In this document: piece after piece, positions 11,282-21,430 of the stretch
How positions within the stretch are numbered: position 1 is the stretch's first letter
Layout: every line of letters begins with the position of its first letter
DNA from: Plasmodiophora brassicae
Lineage: Eukaryota; Endomyxa; Phytomyxea; Plasmodiophorida; Plasmodiophoridae
Assembly (NCBI GenBank): GCA_039704465.1
Contig: JASFAU010000014.1
Location: forward strand, 558,001 to 622,000
Direction of reading: 5' to 3'
Length of the DNA: 64,000 bases
Translations under genes and position numbers: made by a program
Notes under the pieces: generated by a model
What the model saw: the letters and a program-made list of their open reading frames with translations, nothing else
The model's database searches: none
What the model was told of the DNA's origin: nothing

Positions 11282-12029
11282 ACGCGTCGCTGGGACCCGG
11301 GCGCCGCGCGACAACTACGAACGCATCGACGCCGACGCCTGGCTGGACGGACACGTCGAACTGCGATGATTGCTCGACTTCCAGGCCGTGCCCGCGGACG
11401 AGGTCGGCGACGGACTCTGGCGTCAGGACGGGAAAATCGTCCGACCCTGGGCCGTGATGGTGGCCATGCGAATGTTCTTGGCTATGATGATGGGAATGTC
11501 CATGGCTGTGTCCGGCATCACCCGGGTTACGCTGCTTCGCCTTGAGGGCGGCGATCGTCGCACGCGTACGCTCACTGCGAACGAGTTCGAAGACGGCAAT
11601 GCGACCATCTTGGCGAAGCGTTCGACAGAGATGGCCGACAATTGTCGGGATGTGCTCTTCCTTGGCGTGGTGCAAGACGAATGATGACAGGACCACATCG
11701 AAATCACCGTTGACGTCGGACGCGTCATCCTTAATCTGGTTGAGCGTGATGCGGGCGGCAAGGTCGCCATGGTCCTTGAGCTTGGCACGCAATTTATCCA
11801 GCATGGCACGGGACACATCAACGCCAACAACTTGGGCGTCGTCGCGACGAGCCAATTCAATAGCATTCGTCCCGGTGCCACATCCGAAATCCAGGACAGC
11901 CAGACCCGGGCGCCACCATGCTAGCGAGCGCAGCAATGACAGAACGCAATTCGAGGTGGCCTTGGCCAACGGGTTTTCGTCGTACCCGGCGGCCATGCTA
12001 TCGCCCCATGATCCCGCCGACGAGGACAT
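11268..12029 (-). CDS. Class I SAM-dependent methyltransferase with His-rich loop
   Basis: A single exon of 253 aa from the ATG at 12029. The Rossmann motif I is LAVLDFGCGTGTNAIELA (about residues 43-60) and motif II is VVGVDVSRAMLDKL. The post-I and beta-4 motif is DFDVVLSSFVLHH, followed by LCRTLRQDGRIAVFELV. This is the pattern of methyltransferase type 11/12 enzymes acting on small molecules or protein side chains; the substrate cannot be told. About residues 175-200 is an inserted loop of at least ten His residues (GHSHGHSHHHSQEHSHGHHH). Such loops bind Ni or Zn in other proteins. The last strand (FVVVARRPG) is followed by an 8-residue tail, and the stop lies inside tRNA-Glu. Confidence 0.85.
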   Translation of the reverse strand: MSSSAGSWGDSMAAGYDENPLAKATSNCVLSLLRSLAWWRPGLAVLDFGCGTGTNAIELARRDDAQVVGVDVSRAMLDKLRAKLKDHGDLAARITLNQIKDDASDVNGDFDVVLSSFVLHHAKEEHIPTIVGHLCRTLRQDGRIAVFELVRSERTRATIAALKAKQRNPGDAGHSHGHSHHHSQEHSHGHHHGPGSDDFPVLTPESVADLVRGHGLEVEQSSQFDVSVQPGVGVDAFVVVARRPGPSDAFGIA

Positions 12030-12112
12030 CGGTAGCGGTGACGGACGGAAAAAGATTTATGAGGCGGTGTGCGTCGGGCGCTCCGTCATCGGCGGGCTCG
12101 GAATGACACTGA

Positions 12113-12273
12113 CACAGCCGTCTAGCGTAACGCTATGTAGGTAGCCGTCTTCCTCGGTCGAATCCGCCCCCCTTTTTCCGATCCGCCCATGGGCACCACA
12201 GAGTATTCCCGTTGGAGTTCAAAATCTTCGTTCGGGACTTCCGAGGCAACAAGGCGACTCCCGTGGTCGTGCC
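12113..12273 (+). repeat. Left inverted arm of the foldback element
   Basis: Its reverse complement matches the right arm, with small indels such as an extra ACCGG block in the right arm. Confidence 0.7.
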
Positions 12274-12680
12274 AGCCTGGAAGGTACGTGTTCATAACTA
12301 CCATGACCTGGTGACACTGCAGGGCTGGGGAAACATTGGCGGATGGATCAAAGGGGAGGCGGTGCTCGACGAGGAAGGCAATGTTACCTACCTGGTCGGA
12401 GACGGCCGCGCCCGTCGATAACCTGAAGAAGTACCTCATCGCCTCAGTATGAGCCTTCATTACCGCAGCTGACTGCACGGCTGTTCCACGTTGGCGTGCA
12501 TGGAGGTCTTCGGGTTCGCCACGACTCGACAGCAGCTGCATCCACTGGCGCCATACGGAAGAGGTGACTGAGTTGTGGTGGCGGAGGTTGTCGAGACAAG
12601 TTGTCCCTACGGTCCTCGGACCCGAGACCGAAGCGCCTGCGTGAAAAGCGCGAAACCCAAATACGCTAAACTTCCTGCTC

Positions 12681-12851
12681 GGCACGAGCTCGGGAGCCGC
12701 TTTGTTGCCTCTGAGGTCCCGAACAGAGAATGTTGAACTCCAACCGGAACATGGCATCCTCACCGGATCGGAAAAGGGGGACCGCATTCGACCGACGACC
12801 GGGGAAGACGGCTACCTACGTACCGTACCTGAGCTACGCCAGACGGCTGTG
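12681..12851 (-). repeat. Right inverted arm of the foldback element
   Basis: Shares the outer CACAGCCGTCT end and inner blocks with the left arm, in inverted orientation. Confidence 0.7.
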
Positions 12852-12941
12852 CCAGCCGCTGGGTCTACACTGTATACGTGCATCGCAACATCAACGCAGG
12901 AGTAGTAATGGGTCGACCCGCAGTCATTCATGCTGTGTCGG

Positions 12942-13730
12942 TCAGGTGCGATCGGCGTTTGTTAATGCAGACCTCCGCCTTCGAGAACGCAACCTCGCTG
13001 GGAACCGAGGTTGAAGCCACCCCATGAAGTCACGCGCCATCATCGCGACCCGGGATTCACTAGGAATTTTCCTTGCGAGATCGTCTGTGAGTGATATCGA
13101 GAACGCAGTGAAACGGTCGTGCCTGTCACGAATGCGCCTCTGTAACTCTTCCAATGGCTTACGGATCTTCAGAATGCCGCTAGCCATCAAACAGGTGCTG
13201 TTCCACCTGGTCTCGACATTCAACGATGGCATAGTCGCCGGTACTTTGAGGTAGGAACAGAGGGCCTGCAGCACCTCCTGAAGTTTTGTTGAGTCGCAGA
13301 TCTTCACTAGTTCTCGAAACGTCCCAATCGCGACGTGCACGCTCTTACAGGATTTGATGCCTTCCTTAACCGCCAGCTGCAAGACATGCGCCATGCAAGG
13401 TAACTAATTAACATATTCAGCCACAGGGAAATCCACATAATCGGAGTTGTCGCAATCGTCAGCAGTCTCAGACGGGACAGAGTACTGCTATTGTAAGGAC
13501 TCGTTGATGCTGTCGACCATTGAACTGTTCGACGACGCATTGTCAGCAGTTATCGTCCATACGCTGGAGAGTACGTCAGGATCCATATCCACAACCACTT
13601 GGAGGAAGTGATGTGCCACTGCCAGCCGCTGCCTCGTGTGCGGGTACACCACGTCTGTGAACCGGGTCGACCCGGGTCCACCCGGGTCATGGGCGTGCGC
13701 GGGGGTCTGACCCGGGTCGAGTGGGAGCAC
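12942..13730 (-). pseudogene. Broken hAT-family transposase
   Basis: Two pieces of a hAT (Ac/RICESLEEPER-type) transposase are visible on the minus strand. The upstream piece has TITADNASSNSSMVDSIN (13488-13560 area). The downstream piece has MAHVLQLAVKEGIKS and NVETRWNSTCLM (13394-13200), a hallmark hAT block, followed by RKPLEELQRR. The frame between them is interrupted by stops near 13405 and 13492, and the BED finger and C-terminal dimerisation (hATC) regions are missing. It is a relic. It lies 90 bp from the foldback element, which may be a related non-autonomous copy. Confidence 0.8.
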
Positions 13731-13762
13731 CCACGGGTCGGGTCGGGCCGGGTCGACCCGCT
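13663..13762. repeat. Cluster of GGGTCGACCCGGG-like palindromes
   Basis: About 100 bp dense in overlapping GGGTCGACCC, CCCGGGTC and GGGTCGGGTC units. It is simple, self-complementary sequence beside the transposase relic and has no coding signal. Confidence 0.6.
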
Positions 13763-13928
13763 CCCATCTCTACTGGCAGGAGTTTCACATTTGGTGCCGA
13801 AGACGCAAATTAGGATTGTTGTCGCCTCCCGATCCGTTTAGGGCCCCCTTTCCTTCAAGCCACTGACTGAACACAGGGACGGCATTTGCATACCAGGGCG
13901 CGTCCCGTGCACCAAACGAGCGGTCACA

Positions 13929-16200
13929 ATGGCCGTTTCTAGCCACGCCATCGTGGCCGTGCTGCTAGCCTCCGTCTGCTCGGCTGGCGCCTGCAGCATT
14001 TACCTACAAGCAAGCGACGGCGCGACGCTTCCCCTCCCTAGGAACGTCATCCACCGCTCTGCGTTGCTACGAGAAATTTTCGCTGCCCGTAATGGTCCGG
14101 AGGGCGGTGTCAACGTTTCTGTTCCTATCAGCGCTGATCTATTGGAACCGGTGCCGATTTGCCATCTGTACAACTGGTGAATGCCAGTCTAACTGTGGTG
14201 TACGCTGATCAGCTGGTCGAATTGCTGGGCAGTGATCATGTGCCAAGCCACTTCCTGCACACGAGTATGCTGAATGTCCTTCCTGCTCTTGCTGTCCTGG
14301 AGATTGACCACCATTTGCTCAACGACATCTATGCCACAGTCAGACGGATGCTCGATGTCCCGGAAGGCCCGTATTCGTCCTCGCAACTGCAACACCAGCT
14401 GGAACTGTACGCCAAATTGTGAGTCTCGTCTGTCTAATCCTGCCTGCCGGACGTACAATGACAATGTCGTGTGGCGCAGGCTGGGTGCCAATGAACTGCC
14501 GCACTGGTTTATCGACGAATATATCTTTCGAGAGGCATTGTCGAATTTCCGGAACAAGTGCCTTCCAGGTCTGACTGCAAGCAAGCTGGTATGCTCTTCG
14601 AAATCTGTTTGGGGGGCCCTGCACAAACGGTGGTTTTCGGACCTACCACTGGGAGCTGTGGCAAAAGTGTACCGCTCCATCCCATATTGTTCACATGGAT
14701 ACACCTGCACCGGCTCTAATTGTTGGCCACACGTAGGGACTTGCGCGGCAACAGTCTCGAAGCAGTGTTAGGCAGGACCACTTTCGATGGATTTCAATCT
14801 CTTCGCAAACTGTATGTTCTGCTATACGAAGAGGCTGCTGGATTGCGGGTTTCTAAACCATGGAATAGGAAGTTGGCCAGCAATCGGATCTCGACGATTG
14901 AGGACGGCGCCTTCTCCAAATTGTCGTCGCTTGACAGCCTGTACTCATCATCGTTCTGCCTGTGTAACCTATGTGGATCGCATTTGGTCTGAATGATGCA
15001 CAGGTATCTGGGCGACAATCAAATATCGATTGTCACGAAGCGCATGTTCGAAGGACTATCAGGACTGAGATACCTGTAAGCGCCCTTTCAGTCTCTCTTC
15101 GAACAGGGCACCCCGAGTGACGGGTGTGTAGGGCTCTCGGTCGTAACCAGATTTCGGTGATCCGGAGGGGTGCGTTTGAAGGGTTGACAAAGGTGACGCA
15201 TATGTATGCACCACTGTGCCAGTCCGCCAATGTGTGGCAACTGTTTAACCTGTGGACAGGATCCTGACGGCCAATCGAATTTCAACGCTGGAGAGGGATG
15301 CTTTCTCAGGGCTGTCGTCGCTTGAGTTCTTGTAAGCGCTGTTGTGAAAGTGGCTCGATACTGCCTGATTGGCGCGCAGGTACTTGGACGAGAATCGGAT
15401 ATCGGTGATTGGTGAAAGTGCCTTCGACGATTTGTCGTCACTGCGGCTTCTGTATGTATCGTTTGCCTGCCTGCCAATAGACAACGGGCGTCTAAAACCA
15501 GTGTCTAGGGCGCTGCGCGGTAACCGGATTGCAACGATCACCAAGGGCGCCTTAGATGGGTTGCCGTCGTTGCGGCATCTGTATACTTCGTCTGCATGCC
15601 TTCCTGCAAATCGCGGTTGTCTAAACCTCAGTCTTACACAGGGACTTCGGTGAAAACCGGATCTCGATAATCCAGGAGGGCACCTTTGAAGGACTCTCCT
15701 CGCTGCTGCATCTGTATGCTTCGCTTGCCTTGCCAGGCACACCCGCCGGCTAATAATCACCCTTGCGTCAGGTTTTTATTCAAGAATCGGATTTCAACGG
15801 TCGAGAAAGGCCTCTTTGGAGGTTTGTCGTCGCTGCGGATATTGTACGCTTCGTTTGCCGGTCTGCGCGATCAGGAGTTGTCTGAAAGCGAATCGTAGGG
15901 ATTTACATGAGAACAACATCTCAAGCGTCGGGAAGGTTGAAGGATTACAGTCGCTCCGCCATCTGTAAGCGTGACCTTGGCCCGTCTGCTATTGGACTGT
16001 CTTACTGGTGCTTGAACAGCAATCTGGCTGGCAATCAGATCTCGACTGTTGAGACGGGTGCGTTTGAGACATTACCGTCTCTGTGGAGCCTGTAAAGCGT
16101 CATTGTGCATGCCTTCCTTCTTGCGCTGATTTGTCTGAACAACGCGCAGACGTCTGGACAGCAATCCAGTCTCAAGCAAGGGCGTCTCTAATGTCTCTGA
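13929..16200 (+). CDS. Secreted SKP1/BTB-like + leucine-rich-repeat protein, one exon per repeat
   Basis: The ATG at 13929 gives a signal peptide (MAVSSHAIVAVLLASVCSAG). It is followed by CSIYLQASDGATLPLP and VSVPISADLLEPLVELL, which resemble the first strands and helices of the SKP1/BTB fold (SKP1: KLQSSDGE..., PLPNV...). Exon 1 is 13929-14150 and exon 2 is 14213-14418. Leucine-rich repeats of the type NRISTIEDGAFSKLSSLDSL then follow. Each lies on its own exon: 14869-14940, 15004-15075, 15132-15203, 15260-15331, 15380-15451, 15509-15580, 15642-15713, 15772-15843, 15899-15964 and 16020-16091. All are 72 nt except one of 66. All are bounded by phase-2 introns that split a Leu codon (CT|G). 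The final exon (16150-16200) gives LRLDSNPVSS and a stop. The stretch 14500-14740 has at least one unresolved junction. The likely role is an exported binding protein. Confidence 0.75.
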
Positions 16201-16214
16201 ATGAGTATCGATAG

Positions 16215-16285
16215 GGCGTAGCCCGATCTCGACGATTGAAGACGGGACATTCCGGGGATTGTGATCGCTGTCCATGCTGTATGCA
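16215..16285 (+). pseudogene. Decayed LRR exon downstream of the LRR gene
   Basis: After the gene's stop, a further segment reads as PISTIEDGTFRGL, then a stop codon, then SLSML, followed by a GTATGC donor. It is clearly a repeat exon that has lost a few bases and gained a stop. A second trace (CAATCAGATCGTGTATTTCCAG) is at about 16386. They show that the array was once longer. Confidence 0.6.
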
Positions 16286-16441
16286 TGAGCGCGCGAGCAT
16301 CCCAGAGGATGGCAGGTCCCGGCAGAGGTAAATGAAACCCGCAACGACGGAATCTGCCAAACCGCTCCACATCGGTCAAATGCAAACAATCAGATCGTGT
16401 ATTTCCAGTTGGATCAGGATGGGTGGAACTGTACTCGCAGC

Positions 16442-18963
16442 CTATTCGTAGTGGCATCGTAAGGCCCCAACTGGAAGCGCCTCAGGAGATTTCGTGGCTT
16501 GCACGAACTCAGACACTGTCTTTGCAACCTTGGGCGCAGTCAGACCCATCTTGTCGTAAATTATCTGTACAGATATAAGCACCGAAGCTGACTGTTGAGG
16601 CGGCGACACCATACCTCAGCAGGAGCGGACGCGCCCCACTCTTTAACACCAATTGACTTGTGGGCATAGTCAGCCCAGCCCTTCGGGCTGGATGCTTCCA
16701 CGCTAATGACAGGAACGCCGACGGGTAAGACCTCGCGCCGGTACTTGACAGGCTGGCCATTGAATAGGTCAAGAGAGGGCGCGGAGACCACCCGAATGTG
16801 CAACGTCTCCCGAAGAAGAGATGCGGCAGACACAGCAACGTGGACTTCAGACCCGCTGGCAATGATGACGGCATCGAGTGGCTTCTGACCTATTTACCCC
16901 ATAAGAGACCTGGAGGGCCGAAAGTTAACAGGCACCTTACCTGGGTCCACGATCACGTAGGCGCCCAGTGCGACCTTGTCAGCGGCTGTTTTATCGATGA
17001 TCGCAGGCACGTTTTGACGCGTCAATGCGAGAACGGTGGGGCCGGACGCGTTTTCAATGGCAATGCGATAGGCTCCGTTCACCTACAGCCACGGTTCGTG
17101 AACCAGTCTAGCAATTCAGTCGTGATACCACTGACCTCGTTCTGGTCCGCGGGGCGGATCAGGGTACAATTGGGTGTCGCCCGCAGCAGCGCACACACTT
17201 CGACCGGCTGATGAGTGGGGCCGTCCTCGCCCAGTCCAATCGAGTCATGTGTCATGATGAGGATTTGACGAATGCGCCCAATTGCAGCCAGACGGACAGC
17301 CTATGCGGGTATGAATACATGCAACCATATCATGGTCGCCGATCGCACGTACCGGAAAACCGTACGTGATGAAATTGAGGAATGTCGACGTGCACGGGAT
17401 CAATCCGCCATAGAGCGACAGCCCGTTTCCAATGGCAAACATGGCGTGCTCACGAACACCGTACCTGAGCAGCGCCAAAGTGAACCGCGAGAAGCTGGGG
17501 CGTCGACGCAGCCTCACCTGAAGTACCGCCCTTCGGGAGTATTCGGCTGAAAGTCGTGAGAGCACTGAAGATCAGTCAACGTAGATGGAGTTAAATCAGC
17601 GGAACCGCTCAACAGCTCCGGGAGGTCGGCGGCCAACGCATTGAGAGTCTAGTAGCAAACGCATACAGTCAGCAACGAACAAGCGCAAGGTGCAACTACC
17701 CAACCGCATGGGACATCTTCCTCGTAGCAAGCGATGCCGCTGATGGTTTTGCCGGCAACTTCGCGAAGACGTCAGGAGGAAGCTCGCCACGAAGCGTCCG
17801 GGTAAGCTGGGCATGCATGGCAGGATGCGCGCTGCCGTACTTCTCCACCAGCGTCTTCCATTCGGCCAGCGCAGTTCTGTTACGTTCGGCAACGGTGCCC
17901 CAGAACGACTTTACATCTCCAGGGACCACGAAATGAGCCGACGGGTCGAAGCCGAACGTCGTCTTCATCTGGGCGATGTCATCGGCACCGAGTGGCGATC
18001 CATGGACGCCATGCGTCCCCGCTTTCTTCGACCCGAACCCGATTTTCGTCCGCAGGGAGATCAACGACGGCCGATCGGTTACAGATCGTGCCTCATGGAT
18101 CGCACGTTCGATAGCAGCCATGTCGGTGTCCCCGTTGTCAACGGTGATCGTGTGCCAGCCGTACGCCTCGAACCGTTTCGGGACATCTTCAGAAAACGAC
18201 AGCGAAGTTTTACCATCAATGGTAATCTGGCTCGTTATCAGAACGCCATAGACGTATAGCGCCAACTTAGTGATACCTGATTGTCGTCGTAGATGACGAT
18301 CAACTGCCCCAGCTTGTGGTGCCCGGCCAGCGAGCACGCTTCGCTGCTGACACCCTCCTGAAGGCACCCGTCTCCACAGAAGACATACGTGTAGTTGGAG
18401 AACAGGGGAAACCCAGGACGGTTGTAGACGGCCGCCTGATGTACCTGAGCCATCGCCATGCCAACCGCAGTGCTGATCCCTTGTCCAAGCGGCCCGGTGG
18501 TGGCTTCCACACCCACAGTGTGCCGATATTCCGGATGGCCGGGTGTCTTGCTATCCCACTGACGGAACGCTTTCAGGTCTTCCACCGACAATGGATACCC
18601 ATTCAAATGCAGCATGGAATACAGCAATGCGCATCCTGTGTACGGATTATCAGACACTCTGGTCCCTCTGGCGCATGATCCTTGACGATACCATGGCCAT
18701 TCGAAAGCACGAATCGGTCGCGATTGGGCCACGTCGGATCCGCATGCGACACCCGCAGGAATTTCGAATACAACACATGGGCAGCGGGCGCCATCCCCAG
18801 CGGCATACCTGACAGCGACGCGCCGATCAGCAAGCGCGCATCCCCCCAGGCGCAAACCACCACCGCGACCTGGATGCCCCGAGTTGGCCGCCTGCACCAT
18901 ATCCGCCGACAGCGCGCGGATCGTCGCCACCGACCGCTCCTCGACGGACGTCGCCACCGCCAT
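16442..18963 (-). CDS. TKT: Transketolase
   Basis: Transketolase moves two-carbon ketol units in the pentose phosphate pathway using thiamine diphosphate. Ten exons are resolved: 18963-18870, 18808-18692, 18635-18277, 18226-17705, 17648-17518, 17464-17353, 17300-17136, 17082-16941, 16889-16616 and 16565-16442. All introns are 50-61 nt, and the sum is 2040 nt (679 aa), the normal family length. Landmarks are [15 protein letters not shown] and [18 protein letters not shown]. The ThDP motif follows, [13 protein letters not shown] to YDDNQ. Next come [49 protein letters not shown] and [12 protein letters not shown]. It looks fully functional. It is convergent with the LRR gene and divergent from the coiled-coil gene. 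Confidence 0.95.
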
Positions 18964-19325
18964 CCCCCCGAACAGCAACAAACGTCACGAGGCAGTGCCC
19001 GATCGAGATGGCCTTGATTGATAGTGCGCCCGTCGAGCTGCACCTCCACGGACGGAGAACGTCGCCGTTTTGCCCGAGGCACTGAACTCGATTGATCTCG
19101 AACCGCCGCCGGCCGACTCGGCGTTCTGGATTCTGGATTGCCCGGCAGACCTCGGCAGAATGCGTACTGTAGGCGAAGCTCTGTCGAGAAGAACACGAGC
19201 TGTACTCGGGTGATGGGTGCGCGGGTGCTGCTGCGGGCGGAGAGGGCGCCTCGTCTCACCTGGGTGGTGCAGCGGCAGGCAGCAGCACGTCATAGTGGTC
19301 GTTGTCGGGCCGTTGCGTCGCGTCG
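18964..19325. promoter_or_regulatory. Divergent intergenic region, transketolase / coiled-coil gene
   Basis: A 362-bp spacer between two start codons on opposite strands, so it should hold both promoters. I see no TATA box or other motif I would name. Confidence 0.35.
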
Positions 19326-21327
19326 ATGATGGCGCGCGCCGAAGGTGGGGACAAATGCTTGGGGGGACGATGCCGGCATCATTTATAACGCGACGGGGGC
19401 AGGGTACTATGAGGAATACCAAAGGCAGCGGTTGCTGCAGCAGATTCAGAGCCGGGCGGCCACCAGCGAACGCGGCACCGGTGCACATCTGCTGACGGAT
19501 CGTGCCGCCTACATTAGCTATCTGGAGATTCAGCTCGATCGCGTCAGCGCGTCGTGCATGGCGGTTCAGGCGTTTAGCGATCGCATCCAGCAGATCCAGG
19601 AGCAGACGTCGCTGCTGGAATCACGACTCCAATCGGTCTTGTGATGACTGCGACTCGCAGGACACGTTGCTGACGTATGCGTTGGGCGTTGTTCAGGTGA
19701 CACAGGAATTGCACCTGGCCAATGCGGAAAGGGACAGGGCCCTGGAAAAGCTCGGCCAGGGCGACAATACGATCAACGAGCGGATTCGCAGCATCGAGAA
19801 TCGGTGCCAGGCGATGGAGTCGCAACTGAAATCGGTCACCGTCGACGTTCCCGACATTGAGACGCAGGTGCGTTCTCGGCACAGGCACGACTAGCGTCCA
19901 CGTCCTTAGGTTCAAAACGACAGGTGCACAAGATTGTCAAATCTAGACTCATGACGATAGAAGCGGCAAACTCTACGTTGGCAGCCACGCTGAATGCCAC
20001 GATCGAGAAGCGTGTCGAGGCATTATCACATTCACAAGTGTTCGTCATGAGTCTAGACTCAACATTCTATGCTGGCTGACGACGACCTGTAGGATGACGG
20101 ATAGGAAGTTGAATCATGCGATGGCGAAGAACAAGGAGACGATGGAGACGTCGTGGAAGGCGGCCGAGCATCGCCTGACATCGGCATGGCAGCGCAGCCT
20201 TGCCGATGTCACGGATCGCTTCGCCACAATCAAATCGGAAGTCCTCCGGGACGTTCGCCAGCAGCTCGACATTGATGATCTCAACAATCGTCGCGATGCC
20301 GTTTCCATGCAGCTGGGCGTACTGCAGGAACAGGTACAGATCAAGCTGTTTCAGCTGAGACGGCGTCGCCCAATGTAATGCATTGCAGGTCGCGGCACTT
20401 CGTCCAGGATTAACCCAGCACCTGGCATCGCTGTCGGAAAGAGTATCCAACATGGAACGTGACGACGAGCGGCAAGGTCAGGTTCTGGATGAGGTCAGGG
20501 AGCGTGCCCGATCAGCGGAACTGGCCTGCTCGAGGTTGGCGAGGGACGCACTCAAAAAGGCATGTGACCCATTGGCAGTGCCATCTGTGAACGCCCGCAT
20601 GAATGGGTCGTTCGTGTAGATCGAGACGAACCGGTCGGAGATCATGAAGGCGATGGAGGACCTGAAGAGGCCATCGACGTTCGAGGCTGAGATACGTCGC
20701 GAGTTCCAGCGCCGGGAGCAGGCGCTATCGACGTTGATGCAGAACACGGAAAAGCAGGTGGCGCGGTTGACGAGAGCGATCGAGCAGGTTCAAGAGCGTC
20801 ATGAGGAAGGTCCCGAGCCAGATGTGCCTCGTAATGAATCTTCTATCCCTACATCGTCAGTCTGCTTTACCGTGCCAGGCATGTCATTGACTTGCGACAG
20901 AGATACGGTTGACACTTCTGACGACGAAGACGTGGCACCGGAAGAGGATTCGCCGCCGCAACCGCCCTGGTTTGGCATGCTGGATGATATTCGAAGACGG
21001 CCGCGACATCCAACACCTTCCCCGATTCGAGGTTCGTCGAACACTAGAACTGGCCGCCAGTACGCTCATTCTGCAGGACCAGGTCCCGCCTTCGACTGCA
21101 GAAAGGATGTCGACGATATCTTGAGGACAATCGACGTGATAGATAAAGCGGAACGAGGCGCCAAGAGATCAGCCACAGGTTACCTGGCCGCCGACTGTAG
21201 AAGCGCAAACACTGACATGCACTTCAGGGAAGCGTGTCAAAGCGCCAGCAAAGAAGCCCAAACCGAAATCGGGCGCCGACGGCAGAAAGCGGATGGCGAG
21301 GACATCACCGAGAGTGCCTGCTCCTAA
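19326..21327 (+). CDS. Coiled-coil protein of unknown function
   Basis: Start at the tandem ATGs 19326/19329. A 58-nt intron then joins MMARAEG to YYEEYQRQRLLQQIQSR. The following exons give heptad-rich sequence (DRAAYISYLEIQLDRVSA; ELHLANAERDRALEKLGQ; SIENRCQAMESQLKSV; RREFQRREQALSTLMQNTE) with short introns between them. One internal stretch near 19880-20095 has an unresolved junction. The C-terminal third is disordered, acidic and Pro-rich (DTSDDEDVAPEEDSPPQPP). It ends at 21327. The family is not recognised; a cytoskeletal or centrosomal role would be typical for this architecture but is only a guess. Confidence 0.62.
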
Positions 21328-21430
21328 ACAGTAACCAATATCTGATGCTAACCAGCCTGCCCTGTGCGTTCGTGCAATTTAGATTCGGTACCTGGACGCG
21401 ATCGGCACCAGGATCGTGGAATCCAGACCT

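Larger units (their letters stand above)
12113..12851. mobile_element. Foldback / long-TIR non-autonomous transposon
   Basis: The left arm (12113-12273) and right arm (12681-12851) are imperfect inverted copies of about 160-170 bp. Both outer ends carry CACAGCCGTCT(A/G)GCGTA. Both arms also share GAAGACGGCTACCTAC, CGGATCGGAAAA and TTGTTGCCTC. The arms enclose about 400 bp without a convincing gene. The open frame at 12122-12787 runs through both arms and looks incidental. No clear 8-bp target duplication is seen at the outer ends, so either the copy is old or the ends are slightly different from those given. Confidence 0.7.

Noticed and set aside
12122..12787. 221-residue frame through the foldback element
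   Set aside because: It runs through both inverted arms, so its ends mirror each other; there is no protein signature.
12942..13730. Functional transposase
   Set aside because: In-frame stops and missing BED and hATC regions.
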